The notes beneath the pieces are model-generated. The model ran no database searches, was not told the DNA's origin, and saw only the letters and a list, made by a program, of their open reading frames with translations. DNA of 64,000 bases from an uncultured Porphyromonadaceae bacterium. GTDB lineage: Bacteria; Bacteroidota; Bacteroidia; Bacteroidales; Muribaculaceae. Where the stretch lies: the NCBI GenBank assembly GCA_947177685.1, contig CAMWVE010000006.1:1-64000 (forward strand), given 5' to 3'. Below are positions 1 through 8,871 of this stretch, piece after piece (positions within the stretch are counted from its first letter, which is position 1; every line of letters begins with the position of its first letter). The position numbers and the translations under genes were made by a program.

Positions 1-17
1 TGCCCCAAAAGCGAGTG

Positions 18-47
18 CAAAGTTACGAATTTCTACAATACTGACAA
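18..47 (-). promoter_or_regulatory. Promoter for a gene left of the window
   Basis: On the minus strand a TAACTTTG box lies at 25-18 and a TTG at 47-45, 19 bp apart. This is the Bacteroidota housekeeping promoter form (TTG, about 19-20 bp, TAnnTTTG). It points out of the window, so a minus-strand gene is expected beyond the left edge. Confidence 0.6.
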
Positions 48-264
48 AATTTTTCAATCACTTTTTCAACTAAAATTTTCACACCGGAGAGAAACGACCT
101 AATCTATAACGAGTTATAATCGGAGTACAGAATAGAGGTATTTACCCACAAGTATACAATGAACCAAGCGGGTGTTTTAATGAATATATCGGCATTAGTA
201 ATGCCATATATAATATATGTGGTAATTTTTCTTTGGTGATGGATGTTAAATGAGATTTTTTGCG
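48..264. other. AT-rich intergenic region
   Basis: No convincing gene. The stretch is AT-rich and contains a short inverted repeat at about 105-118 and another around 191-205 (GGCAT, 5-nt loop, ATGCC). It separates the outward promoter at 18-47 from the plus-strand run that begins at 303. Confidence 0.4.
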
Positions 265-272
265 TACTTTTG
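265..272 (+). promoter_or_regulatory. Promoter -7 box for kinase/RapZ gene
   Basis: TACTTTTG matches the Bacteroidota TAnnTTTG box and lies 31 bp before the ATG at 303. No good TTG is seen at the usual distance, so only the -7 element is supported. Confidence 0.4.
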
Positions 273-302
273 TGGTATAAATTCCGAAATAAAAAAAATA
301 CA

Positions 303-1730
303 ATGACAGTAGAGCCATTAAAGGAACTATATAAAAGCTATACGGGAGAACAGCCTGAGACTGTTCAGGAACTGCCTGCGTCCGGTTCAAACCGGCGTTA
401 TTTCAGGCTTACAGGAGTTCAGTCGCTGATAGGCGCAATAGGCACATGCCGCGAAGAGAACGAAGCATTCATCTATATGGCTGACCATTTTGGCAAGAAG
501 GGTTTGCCTACGCCTAAGGTTGTGGCGATTTCAGATGACCGTATGTCATACCTTCAGGAAGATTTGGGCGACCTTTCGCTTTTCAATGCCATTGAGAAAG
601 GGCGCCTGACACGTTCGTTCGGACAGGATGAGAAAGAATTGTTAGTCAAGACCATACGTCAGTTGCCCGACATTCAGTTCGCAGGAGCCGTGGGTATGGA
701 TTTCAAGAATTGTTACCCGTCGGAGGAATTTGACGTGCGATCGATTCTGTGGGATCTGAACTATTTCAAATACTGTTTTCTGAAAGCCACCGGGCTGGAG
801 TTTCAGGAGGATAAGCTTGAGGATGACTTCCAATCGCTTGCCGAGGTGCTTATGCGCAGCAAATCAAGCACCTTCATGTATCGTGATTTCCAGAGCCGGA
901 ATGTGATGATAAAGGAAGGTCAGCCATGGTTTATAGATTTTCAGGGCGGGCGCAAGGGTCCGTATTTCTACGATGTGGCGTCATTTCTGTGGCAGGCGAA
1001 GGCTAATTACCCGGACTCGTTGCGTAATGAGCTGATCAATGAATACATCGAGGCTATGCGGCGCTACACTCCGGTTGACGAGCAATATTTCCATCAGCAG
1101 CTGCGGCACTTCGTGCTGTTCCGCACGCTTCAGGTACTCGGCGCCTACGGATTCCGCGGATATTTCGAGAAGAAGCCGCATTTCATGCAGAGCGTGCCGT
1201 TTGCCATAGCCAATCTGCGCGAGTTGCTTAAAGAGGACTATCTTGAGTATCCCTATCTCAATTCACTGCTGCACAGACTTGTGGAGATGAAACAGTTTGC
1301 CGACACCCTTCAGAAACAAACCCTGACGGTGAAGGTGATGAGTTTCGCATATAAAAAAGGTATTCCTGATGACACCTCGGGCAACGGAGGCGGATATGTG
1401 TTTGACTGCCGCGGCATTAACAACCCCGGAAAATATGAGCGATTCAAGCCATTCACCGGACTTGACAAGAATGTGATAGAATATCTGGAGGAGGACGGCG
1501 AGGTGCTGACTTTTCTGGACCACTGCTATGAGCTTGTCGATGCATCGGTGGCGCGCTACATTGAACGCGGCTTTACGAATCTGATGATATGCTACGGCTG
1601 CACCGGTGGCAGACACCGATCGGTTTACTGCGCGCAACACACAGCCGAACATCTGCATGAGAAATTCGACATAAAGATTGAGCTGATTCACCGTGAACAG
1701 AATATTGAGCAGCAATTTCAACCGAGATAA
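303..1730 (+). CDS. Sugar kinase (AmgK-like APH fold) fused to RapZ C-terminal domain
   Basis: 475 aa. Residues 1 to about 330 form an aminoglycoside-phosphotransferase-type kinase: YRDFQSRN at 193-200 is the catalytic-loop equivalent, and D212 in IDFQGG is the metal-binding Asp. Residues from about 342 match the RapZ C-terminal domain, with CYGCTGGRHRSVY at 430-442; in E. coli RapZ that domain binds glucosamine-6-phosphate. I chose ATG 303 because the in-frame ATG at 243 lies before the promoter box at 265. A MurU-like nucleotidyltransferase follows 3 nt later. AmgK and MurU of Pseudomonas together turn N-acetylmuramate into UDP-MurNAc, so an amino-sugar kinase role in wall recycling is the best inference. 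The substrate is not proven, and the RapZ part may sense amino-sugar phosphate. Confidence 0.8.
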   Translation: MTVEPLKELYKSYTGEQPETVQELPASGSNRRYFRLTGVQSLIGAIGTCREENEAFIYMADHFGKKGLPTPKVVAISDDRMSYLQEDLGDLSLFNAIEKGRLTRSFGQDEKELLVKTIRQLPDIQFAGAVGMDFKNCYPSEEFDVRSILWDLNYFKYCFLKATGLEFQEDKLEDDFQSLAEVLMRSKSSTFMYRDFQSRNVMIKEGQPWFIDFQGGRKGPYFYDVASFLWQAKANYPDSLRNELINEYIEAMRRYTPVDEQYFHQQLRHFVLFRTLQVLGAYGFRGYFEKKPHFMQSVPFAIANLRELLKEDYLEYPYLNSLLHRLVEMKQFADTLQKQTLTVKVMSFAYKKGIPDDTSGNGGGYVFDCRGINNPGKYERFKPFTGLDKNVIEYLEEDGEVLTFLDHCYELVDASVARYIERGFTNLMICYGCTGGRHRSVYCAQHTAEHLHEKFDIKIELIHREQNIEQQFQPR

Positions 1731-1733
1731 GAG

Positions 1734-2489
1734 ATGAAAGGAATGATTCTGGCAGCCGGACTTGGGACACGCTTGCGCCCACTGACGCTTTCGCATCCGA
1801 AGGCGCTGGTGAAATTGTGCGGTACTCCCATGCTGGAACGGGTGATAGTGCGTCTGAAAAGCTACGGCATCACCGACATCACGGTCAATGTGCATCATTT
1901 TGCCGATCAAATAAGGGATTTCCTCAAGGCGAACAACGATTTTGGGGTAACCATACATGTAAGCGACGAAACCGACCTGCTTCGTGACACCGGCGGCGGC
2001 ATCCTGCATGCATCGAGATTTCTCGAAGGGACGGAATCGGTAGTTTTGCAAAATGCCGACATCTACACCGACTTCGACCTCCACAAGATGATTGCTAACC
2101 ACACTGCATCGGGTGCCGATGTCACCATATTGGGCGAGGAGCGTGAAACCAAACGTTACCTTTTCTATGATGAAACGGACCGCCTGCGCGGCTGGGGTAA
2201 CTTAGCCACTGGCGAGGTGCGTCCGGAAGGATTCGACATGACAGAATCAGGCTTGAAACGGCGCGCCTACGGATGCGTTCAGATCTTCAATCCGTCGGCA
2301 GTGTTGCCGTTGCTGCGCAGTTATTCTCCCGGAGAGGAAAAATTCGGCATATTCCCGTTTTACATCGACAACCGCGAGCGGCTCGACATCAGGAATTACA
2401 CACCCGCGGAGAGCTACCGGTGGTTCGACATAGGACGACCGGAGAGCATTACGCATGCCGAGGAGGTTCTGAAAGGTATTCTGAAATAA
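1734..2489 (+). CDS. MurU-like sugar-1-phosphate nucleotidyltransferase
   Basis: 251 aa, a single NTP-transferase domain. The N-terminus carries the signature LAAGLGTRLRP (residues 6-16) followed by PKALVKL, which binds the nucleotide phosphates, and D109 in NADIY is the likely metal-binding Asp. Size and motifs fit the short MurU/mannose-1-phosphate guanylyltransferase-like group, without an acyltransferase or hexapeptide domain. It starts 3 nt after the AmgK-like kinase gene, an arrangement that suggests the kinase product (MurNAc-1-P or GlcNAc-1-P) is uridylylated here. Another sugar-1-phosphate cannot be excluded. Confidence 0.8.
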   Translation: MKGMILAAGLGTRLRPLTLSHPKALVKLCGTPMLERVIVRLKSYGITDITVNVHHFADQIRDFLKANNDFGVTIHVSDETDLLRDTGGGILHASRFLEGTESVVLQNADIYTDFDLHKMIANHTASGADVTILGEERETKRYLFYDETDRLRGWGNLATGEVRPEGFDMTESGLKRRAYGCVQIFNPSAVLPLLRSYSPGEEKFGIFPFYIDNRERLDIRNYTPAESYRWFDIGRPESITHAEEVLKGILK

Positions 2490-2524
2490 TATATAGAGAA
2501 AAAAGAGTGTAAAAGTTTGACACA

Positions 2525-3283
2525 ATGATGAGCTCAGAGAAAAAAATTTACGGACTGATAGGCTTTCCTTTAGGACATTCATTTTCACAGACCTATTTCA
2601 ATGAGAAATTCGAGGCGGAAAACATCAACGCCGAATATATCAATTTCGAGTTGCCTGACATAGGCGATCTGATGGAGGTGTTTGCCGAAAATCCCACGCT
2701 GTCAGGTCTTAACGTCACCATTCCTTACAAGGAACTGGTCATCCCTTACATGGACTCAATGGACCCGACGGCAGCCGAAATAGGTGCGGTCAACGTCATC
2801 AAAATCACGCGTGACAAGAGCGGTGATATCAGCCTGCGGGGCTACAACTCCGACATCGTAGGGTTCACTGATTCCATAGCTCCCATGCTGAAACCTTACC
2901 ATAAAAAGGCGCTCATCTTAGGCACAGGAGGGGCATCGAAGGCGGTGGAATTAGGACTACGCAACCTTGGACTGCTGACTCAGAAGGTGTCACGCACCAA
3001 ACGTGACAATATCCTAACCTACAGCGAGTTGACTCCGGATATAATGAGTGAATACAAGGTCATTGTCAACACCACACCGTTAGGAATGTATCCGCATGTC
3101 AACGAGGCGCCTGACATTCCCTACGACTGCCTTACACCCGAACATATATGCTACGATCTGCTCTACAATCCCGACGTGACTCTGTTCATGCGCAAGTCAG
3201 CTGAACATGGGGCAGAGGTTAAGAACGGACTGGAAATGCTTCTGCTTCAAGCATTTGAATCATATCAAATATGGAATAACTGA
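2525..3283 (+). CDS. aroE: Shikimate dehydrogenase (NADP+)
   Basis: 252 aa, cytoplasmic; reduces 3-dehydroshikimate to shikimate in aromatic amino acid synthesis. Visible motifs are GFPLGHSFSQ near the N-terminus (shikimate binding), NVTIPYK around residue 62 with the catalytic Lys, GYNSD in the middle, and GTGGASKAV for the Rossmann NADP loop. Length is somewhat shorter than E. coli AroE (272 aa). It lies 35 nt after the MurU-like gene and 8 nt before the permease gene. Two ATG codons stand in tandem at the start; either may be used. Confidence 0.9.
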   Translation: MMSSEKKIYGLIGFPLGHSFSQTYFNEKFEAENINAEYINFELPDIGDLMEVFAENPTLSGLNVTIPYKELVIPYMDSMDPTAAEIGAVNVIKITRDKSGDISLRGYNSDIVGFTDSIAPMLKPYHKKALILGTGGASKAVELGLRNLGLLTQKVSRTKRDNILTYSELTPDIMSEYKVIVNTTPLGMYPHVNEAPDIPYDCLTPEHICYDLLYNPDVTLFMRKSAEHGAEVKNGLEMLLLQAFESYQIWNN

Positions 3284-3291
3284 AAGCAAAT

Positions 3292-4287
3292 ATGAAATCT
3301 AAATCCACACCGGCTGCATCTGCGGAGAACTTCATCAAATCAACTCCGAGCAAGTTCATCTACATCATCGCCATCATCTTCATTCTTTTTCCGTGGGATA
3401 AAATCGGTTATGAAGCACTTGCCGTCAGTCCTGCAGTAGCTCTTTTCGCAGGACTCATCTTCGCATTCATCTGCACTCTCCCCTACCCTAAATTCAACAA
3501 AAAATCATCGAAATATCTGCTTCAGGCATCAGTGGTCGGACTTGGTTTCGGCATGAACTTTGTCACAGCCATGAAATCAGGCAGCGAAGGAATGATGTTC
3601 ACCATAGTGAGCGTTATCGGCGTCATGTGCTTCGGCGTGCTGTTCGGCTACTGGATGCACATACAGAGCAAGACGGCATATCTGATTTCATCAGGCACCG
3701 CAATCTGTGGCGGAAGCGCCATTGCTGCCGTGGGACCCGTGCTTAAAGCCAATGAGAACGAGATGGCAGTGTCGCTGGGCGTAATCTTCATTCTGAATGC
3801 CATTGCGCTGTTCATCTTCCCTCCCATCGGGCGCTACTTCGACATGTCACAGCAGCAGTTCGGCATCTGGGCAGCAATAGCTATCCACGACACATCGTCG
3901 GTGGTAGGTGCAGGTCAGGCTTACGGAGCGGAGGCGTGCGAGATAGCCACACTGGTGAAATGTACGCGCGCACTGTGGATCATACCTCTGGCATTCGCCA
4001 CAATGATAATTTTCCGTGACAAGACAAGCAAAATCAGCATACCTTGGTTCATCCTTCTGTTTGTGGTAGCCATGCTTGTCAACACCTATTGCGGCATACC
4101 CGAAGAAGTATCGAAAACAATTGTCTATATTGCCAAAAAGCTGCTGGTAGTCACACTGTTCTTCATCGGTGCATCACTTTCCATAAAAATGATTAAGAGC
4201 GTAGGATTCAAGCCATTAGTGCTTGCCATTCTGCTTTGGATTATCATTGGCGTATCAGGCTTCTTTGTGGTGAAAGCCACCATCTGA
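3292..4287 (+). CDS. YeiH/UPF0324-family membrane protein, putative sulfate exporter
   Basis: 331 aa, about ten predicted membrane segments, inner membrane. The pattern matches the YeiH (UPF0324, Cons_hypoth698) family: FIYIIAIIFILFPWD near the N-terminus, the conserved central GTAICGGSAIAAVGPV motif, and HDTSSVVGAGQAYG. Family members are annotated as putative sulfate exporters, but transport activity is poorly established. It starts 8 nt after aroE, and the ComEC gene begins at or inside its 3' end, so the two are probably translationally coupled. Confidence 0.85.
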   Translation: MKSKSTPAASAENFIKSTPSKFIYIIAIIFILFPWDKIGYEALAVSPAVALFAGLIFAFICTLPYPKFNKKSSKYLLQASVVGLGFGMNFVTAMKSGSEGMMFTIVSVIGVMCFGVLFGYWMHIQSKTAYLISSGTAICGGSAIAAVGPVLKANENEMAVSLGVIFILNAIALFIFPPIGRYFDMSQQQFGIWAAIAIHDTSSVVGAGQAYGAEACEIATLVKCTRALWIIPLAFATMIIFRDKTSKISIPWFILLFVVAMLVNTYCGIPEEVSKTIVYIAKKLLVVTLFFIGASLSIKMIKSVGFKPLVLAILLWIIIGVSGFFVVKATI

Positions 4288-4289
4288 AT

Positions 4290-6341
4290 TTGAAACCGCC
4301 ACTCTCATACGTTCCCCTGCTGCCCGTGCTTGCCTCGTTAGCCGAAGGGGTTCTGATTTTTCATTTTTCCGACTCGGCGGTATTTCCGCTGCTGCTTATC
4401 GCGAGCGCCACCGCACTGTGGTTCATCAAGAAGGAATATCCGGCAGCACTTCTTTGCGCTTCCACTATGGGCTGGTGCGTGGCTGCGCTGAATGTTCCTG
4501 ATGATATTCCACAGGAGTGCCGGCAGTCAGGAGTTATATACCAAGCGGAGGTAGAATCTGGTATCGACACTGAGTCAGGTTATGAGATACGGGGAAAGAT
4601 TACAGGATATATCTCCTCAGTTGACAGCTGTTTGTATTCCGTCAGAAAAACGCCGGCAAAAATTGCAATACCGGGGGCAAGCCTGAATGTAATGTACGGT
4701 GATACGGTCTATTTCAAGGGTGACTATCAGGAAGTTATCAGAAATCCCGATCTGCCTGACGAGTTCAACGCTGCCAACCACTCCGGCAAAGGATATGCCC
4801 GATTCCGGGTCAACGGCAATGAAGTGGAAATCGCCGGCAATGCGATTGGGATAAAGCGACGGTTGCAGGAAGTGCGACGCAAATTCGGCGATGAAATCAT
4901 ACTTTCAGGGTTGTCCGAAGGTTGCACAAATTTTCTGTTAGCGGCACTATTAGGTGAAGGAGAATGGGTGAGCGACAGCGACAGGAAACTTTATGCAGCC
5001 ACAGGCATGTCGCACATCTTGGCTCTGAGTGGCGCACATGTGGCAATAATTCTGAGTATGCTGATGATAGCTTTAGTGCCATTCTCAGCCATGCGGCTTC
5101 ATCGCACACGCAGCCTGATAATCATGGTTTTGCTTTGGTGCTATGTAGTCATGACCGGCGGAGCGGCGTCGGTGACGAGAGCCGTCATTATGAGCAGTAT
5201 GCTATTGGGAGCCAGAATGATAGGTCGCCCTTACAGTGGGATGAACGCTCTGTGCATGGTAGCCATACTGATTCTGCTTTTCACTCCCGATGCACTGTTT
5301 CAGCCCGGATTCCAACTGTCTTTTATAGCCGTGGCATCGATAGCATTGCTTTCAGAACCGCTTAACCCACTGCCTAAAAGCAGATGGCGCAAACCGTTGA
5401 TGTGGATTATCACCCCTGTAGCTGCCACGTTGGGCACACTCGGACCGATGCTCTATCATTTCCATCTTTTCCCAATTTATTTCATCATTACATCTCCGGT
5501 TGCAACACTGTTGCTGACATTGGTACTTGCAGGGGGTATAATTCTGATTGCGTGCGGATTAGCGAATATTCCAAGTACACCGGTTACAGGCATTACCGAC
5601 ACTCTTTTCGACATAACACACCACTACCTCGGAATTGCCGAAACGTTGCCTGAAAGCACCGTCGACAACATCTACATTTCGGCATTTACAGCCGTAGTTC
5701 TGACTTCACTTCCCTTCGCACTTGCCGCATGGATTCAATACAGGAAGCGGATGATAGCCGTCGGGACGCTGACCGTGCTTGCCATAACACTTTTGATGCA
5801 GTATATTCTACGACCCCATTATCCTGAAAAAGAGATGTTTATATTGGATAATCCCTACTATTTGACAATGGCTGTTAAGTCAGGCGACAAACTGTTTCTT
5901 ATCACTAACGCGGACAAGGTTCAGACACCTCTGCTGCCGCGACAATTCGCAGCCACACATGGTAACTATATTGGCAAAAGAAATATAACTGAAATAGTTG
6001 CGGTTGATGACACGATAAACAGGGGCGATGTGGCGCGTGCGGGCAGACTGATCATGTTTTTGGGAATACGGTTCGTACTGCTTGACGATGAAAAGCTTAT
6101 TTATCCTTCGCCCTACCCCACTGACTATCTGTTAGTTGCAGGAGGATTCAGGGGAGACATAGCTGAAGCCGCGCGTGTTTTTAACCCGAAGGAAATCATA
6201 CTGGCGCGTGACCTGAACGAACTGCTACGAAAACGCTATGCCGACGAACTGCGGGCAATAGGCAGGGAACCGATCGATTTACGCCACGAGGGTACAATCA
6301 GGATTCTCCCGACATCCGTAGCGGGTTCTACGACAGAGTAA
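4290..6341 (+). CDS. ComEC/Rec2-family DNA uptake channel protein
   Basis: 683 aa from a TTG start at 4290, just after the upstream stop; an in-frame ATG at 4236 would add 18 residues inside the permease gene. There are two hydrophobic segments at the N-terminus (LLPVLASLAEGVLIF and following), a DUF4131-like extracytoplasmic domain, then the competence domain with the family motif ATGMSHILALSGAHVAII around residues 240-260 and many membrane helices. The C-terminal 170 residues are soluble but show no metallo-beta-lactamase HxHxDH motif. ComEC carries single-stranded DNA across the inner membrane during transformation; natural competence here is unproven. Confidence 0.85.
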   Translation: MKPPLSYVPLLPVLASLAEGVLIFHFSDSAVFPLLLIASATALWFIKKEYPAALLCASTMGWCVAALNVPDDIPQECRQSGVIYQAEVESGIDTESGYEIRGKITGYISSVDSCLYSVRKTPAKIAIPGASLNVMYGDTVYFKGDYQEVIRNPDLPDEFNAANHSGKGYARFRVNGNEVEIAGNAIGIKRRLQEVRRKFGDEIILSGLSEGCTNFLLAALLGEGEWVSDSDRKLYAATGMSHILALSGAHVAIILSMLMIALVPFSAMRLHRTRSLIIMVLLWCYVVMTGGAASVTRAVIMSSMLLGARMIGRPYSGMNALCMVAILILLFTPDALFQPGFQLSFIAVASIALLSEPLNPLPKSRWRKPLMWIITPVAATLGTLGPMLYHFHLFPIYFIITSPVATLLLTLVLAGGIILIACGLANIPSTPVTGITDTLFDITHHYLGIAETLPESTVDNIYISAFTAVVLTSLPFALAAWIQYRKRMIAVGTLTVLAITLLMQYILRPHYPEKEMFILDNPYYLTMAVKSGDKLFLITNADKVQTPLLPRQFAATHGNYIGKRNITEIVAVDDTINRGDVARAGRLIMFLGIRFVLLDDEKLIYPSPYPTDYLLVAGGFRGDIAEAARVFNPKEIILARDLNELLRKRYADELRAIGREPIDLRHEGTIRILPTSVAGSTTE

Positions 6342-6342
6342 T

Positions 6343-7038
6343 TTATTCCTCTGAAACGATGTGATTATTGAGGATTTCAATAAGAGCCGGACGTGAGACA
6401 ACCTTTATCCAGCCGTTGCCATAATCTATTATGTCGCGCTGTTTCATAGAGTCAAGGGTTGCAATGAACGATGAACGTTGCACGCCGAACAGCGAGTAGA
6501 GGTCGCGTTTCTTACACTCCAGTTCAATGTCAGTACCACCACGCTGAGTGAGCGCCACAATCCAGTAGGCAATGCGTTCCTCCAGATTACCGGAGGTTAG
6601 AGGAATCAGCCCGGTGGTTGCACGTTGCGATATCGATGACACCAAATTCAGATAGTTGATCAGAAACACCTTGTCCATGGCGAGCAGTTTCAAGTAGTCC
6701 GACTTTGAAATCTGCATGATTCCGGTGGGTTCAAGCGCCACAACATCATGAGGATAGCGCGTCTGCGCCCCATAAAGGAACTCCGGTGAGATGGCTACAG
6801 GATTTCTCAGCGTCTGCGACACCTTGAAACGGTTGTCAGGGTTGGTGATAGTGGCACGAACCGCGCCGGATAGAATGAACTTCAAGTGATCACACTCCTC
6901 ACCGGCGCGTACAATGGTCTCTCCCTCAAGATATTTCAGAAAATGAAACTTGATTTTTCCGGCTATATCCATTAACCTCTGACGGCTGACGCCATTCAGC
7001 AGAGGCAGATTCATTAATATATTGTAAACGCTGTCCAT
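6343..7038 (-). CDS. Crp/Fnr-family transcriptional regulator
   Basis: 231 aa. Residues about 20-130 form a cyclic-nucleotide-binding-type beta barrel (GETIVRAGEECDHLKFILSGAVR), and the C-terminus has a winged helix with LYSLFGVQRSSFIATLDSM as recognition region. No N-terminal cysteine cluster is seen, so it is not an FNR-type iron-sulfur sensor. It is the last gene of a minus-strand run and lies 82 nt downstream of the BASS-type transporter gene, so it may control the transporter or respond to its substrate. It ends 1 nt from the converging comEC gene. Confidence 0.85.
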   Translation of the reverse strand: MDSVYNILMNLPLLNGVSRQRLMDIAGKIKFHFLKYLEGETIVRAGEECDHLKFILSGAVRATITNPDNRFKVSQTLRNPVAISPEFLYGAQTRYPHDVVALEPTGIMQISKSDYLKLLAMDKVFLINYLNLVSSISQRATTGLIPLTSGNLEERIAYWIVALTQRGGTDIELECKKRDLYSLFGVQRSSFIATLDSMKQRDIIDYGNGWIKVVSRPALIEILNNHIVSEE

Positions 7039-7120
7039 ATTCTGTCCTTAATAGAGTTGATATCTTTGACTATATAACGCTTTACCGTAGAAAAAAGTTA
7101 ACTAAATTTCACTTTTTTTC

Positions 7121-8032
7121 TTAAATTGTTCCTCTTTTTGCCTTGACATAAAGCTGCGCCGAGTTGATGATGTTCTGCCATGCCACATAGGCGGCTGCTC
7201 CAACTGAGGTTATGGGGTTGAAAAAGGTGAACGCCATCCAAATGGCAAGTACGGTGTTTTTCTGACCCAGTCCCTGTGCCCCGGCTATTTTATCACCGCA
7301 ACGTCGCCCAATAATGCGACCGATGACAAATTGCGCGCAACAGACCACAAGCGATAGCAGAGCCATTATCACCATCGACCACACATGTTCATGGTGCTGA
7401 ATCATGTAGCTGACAGCATTACCAACGGTAATAATCAGCGAAACCGCCCAGAGATAGAACGACACCGACTGCTTCTCGGCAACAAATCTGTGGACTTTTG
7501 GAGCAAAAGCCTGAGCCATAAAGGCGAGCACTAACGGAAGCAATATCAGTGGCACGACCTTCAGCGAGATGGTTGTCGTTGCCTCCACGAACCCCATGGA
7601 GCTGTCGGAGCCCATCAGTGTGAAAAAAATAGGGGCAAGTATTGCCACAGTGATGTTGCTGACTATGGAATAAGTGGCAAGTCGCGGCACACTTCCGCCC
7701 AACATTCCGGTGATTACGGGAGCAGCCGTTGCTGTAGGGCAGAAAACACAGATGAATGTGGCTATTGCAATATCGTGGCTGAAGGGCAAGATGGCGAAAT
7801 AGACGAGAAGCGAGCCGAGAATCTGCACCGATAGCAGACCCCACGAAAGTGATGTTATCCTGAATTCCTTGGCTTTAACCTTACAGAACGTGATGCAGAG
7901 CATAGCGAAAATCAGCCATGGAGCCAAAAACTTTACATAGCCTATATAGTTGTGGAGTATAGCTCCGAGCAACATGGCTATGGGGAGCATAAGCGGCTTG
8001 ATTTTCTGTCGTAACAGCGCTGATCTCATCAT
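7121..8032 (-). CDS. Bile acid:sodium symporter (BASS)-family transporter
   Basis: 303 aa with about nine to ten membrane segments. The NatA/BASS-like pattern is visible in VFCPTATAAPVITGMLGGSVPRLATYSIVSNITVAI and in GAQGLGQKNTVLAIWMAFTFFNP near the C-terminus. Members move bile acids, pantoate or other organic anions with sodium; the substrate here is unknown. Its start codon overlaps the stop of the upstream lipoprotein gene by one base, so the two are co-translated. The Crp/Fnr regulator follows. Confidence 0.8.
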   Translation of the reverse strand: MMRSALLRQKIKPLMLPIAMLLGAILHNYIGYVKFLAPWLIFAMLCITFCKVKAKEFRITSLSWGLLSVQILGSLLVYFAILPFSHDIAIATFICVFCPTATAAPVITGMLGGSVPRLATYSIVSNITVAILAPIFFTLMGSDSSMGFVEATTTISLKVVPLILLPLVLAFMAQAFAPKVHRFVAEKQSVSFYLWAVSLIITVGNAVSYMIQHHEHVWSMVIMALLSLVVCCAQFVIGRIIGRRCGDKIAGAQGLGQKNTVLAIWMAFTFFNPITSVGAAAYVAWQNIINSAQLYVKAKRGTI

Positions 8033-8871
8033 TATTCTTCGTTTAGACGAGCCTGCTGGTCACGCGCCACCTGAAGCTGGCGGTCGAGTCGTTCACGTTC
8101 CACTGTAAGGTCACGTCCTTTAATGACCGACTGCGAATACTGATATGCGTCAGCCATGCCGTCTGTCTGTGCCTGAGTCAGCTTTATGGTGTGCGATTTA
8201 CCCTTGGCGCCATTGAAGCGTACACTGACCGGAGCGCCGCGGTGTGCCACCATGAAACTGCCTATGGTGTCAGATTTGGCAGGCATGAAAGTGACTGTTT
8301 CCGAGCCGTTCAGATGATAATTCAGTTCGCCGTCGTATGGCACAGGCTCGGTGGTAACTTCGTCCGAACCTGAAATAAATGTCAGTGACTCATGACTGAT
8401 GCCGCCGGGGTTCATTGATGAAACCAGATAGAACTGCCCTGCACGGTCAACACGCGGCTGAACTCCGGTTGTATTGATGAAATTGGCGTTATATCCTGCT
8501 GCCGGTGTCTGATATGCCTCCACCAATTCGGGCGAACTGATGGTTTTCATCTTATCGCTGAGCATGTGGTGAGTGTCAGCCAACACAGCTATCACAGAGT
8601 CAACGGTCTGAATCTGAGCCATGATCGAAAGTTCCATGGCGCGGGGACGCAGTTTCATTCCCTCACGCTGCTGTTCTATTTCTGCGGGATAGGCATGCTG
8701 CAAGGAATCGAGAAGCGAAAGCGCCAGTGTGGAATTTCTGTTTTCAACAGCCTGTGATGCCTGAGATACAAGTTCACCGGCAGCTTTGGTGTCGGCACTG
8801 TCGCATCCGCTCAACACTACTGCTGCCACTCCGGCGGCGGTTGCAACAAGATTAACTACTTTTCTGTACAT
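8032..8871 (-). CDS. Putative lipoprotein of unknown function
   Basis: 279 aa from ATG 8871; an in-frame ATG at 8883 would add four residues, but the chosen start puts the basic MYRK at the head of the signal peptide. A lipobox VVLSGC places the lipidated Cys at residue 23. The middle holds a beta-rich region (YLVSSMNPGGISHESLTFISG), and the end is a highly charged, probably coiled-coil helix rich in R, E and Q (about residues 250-279). The start overlaps the 3' end of the relA-type gene. I do not recognise the family. Its place between a (p)ppGpp enzyme and a transporter gives no firm hint. Confidence 0.7.
   Translation of the reverse strand: MYRKVVNLVATAAGVAAVVLSGCDSADTKAAGELVSQASQAVENRNSTLALSLLDSLQHAYPAEIEQQREGMKLRPRAMELSIMAQIQTVDSVIAVLADTHHMLSDKMKTISSPELVEAYQTPAAGYNANFINTTGVQPRVDRAGQFYLVSSMNPGGISHESLTFISGSDEVTTEPVPYDGELNYHLNGSETVTFMPAKSDTIGSFMVAHRGAPVSVRFNGAKGKSHTIKLTQAQTDGMADAYQYSQSVIKGRDLTVERERLDRQLQVARDQQARLNEE

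Noticed and set aside
142-390. 82-codon minus-strand frame near the left edge
   Set aside because: Overlaps the start of the kinase gene and its promoter box, with no family match or start-site support.
1263-2102. 279-codon open frame on the minus strand
   Set aside because: It lies opposite the RapZ end and the MurU-like gene, both with clear family motifs; it shows no family features itself.
4290-6341. ComEC C-terminus as metallo-beta-lactamase domain
   Set aside because: No HxHxDH motif in the last 170 residues; the form lacking that domain is common in Bacteroidota.
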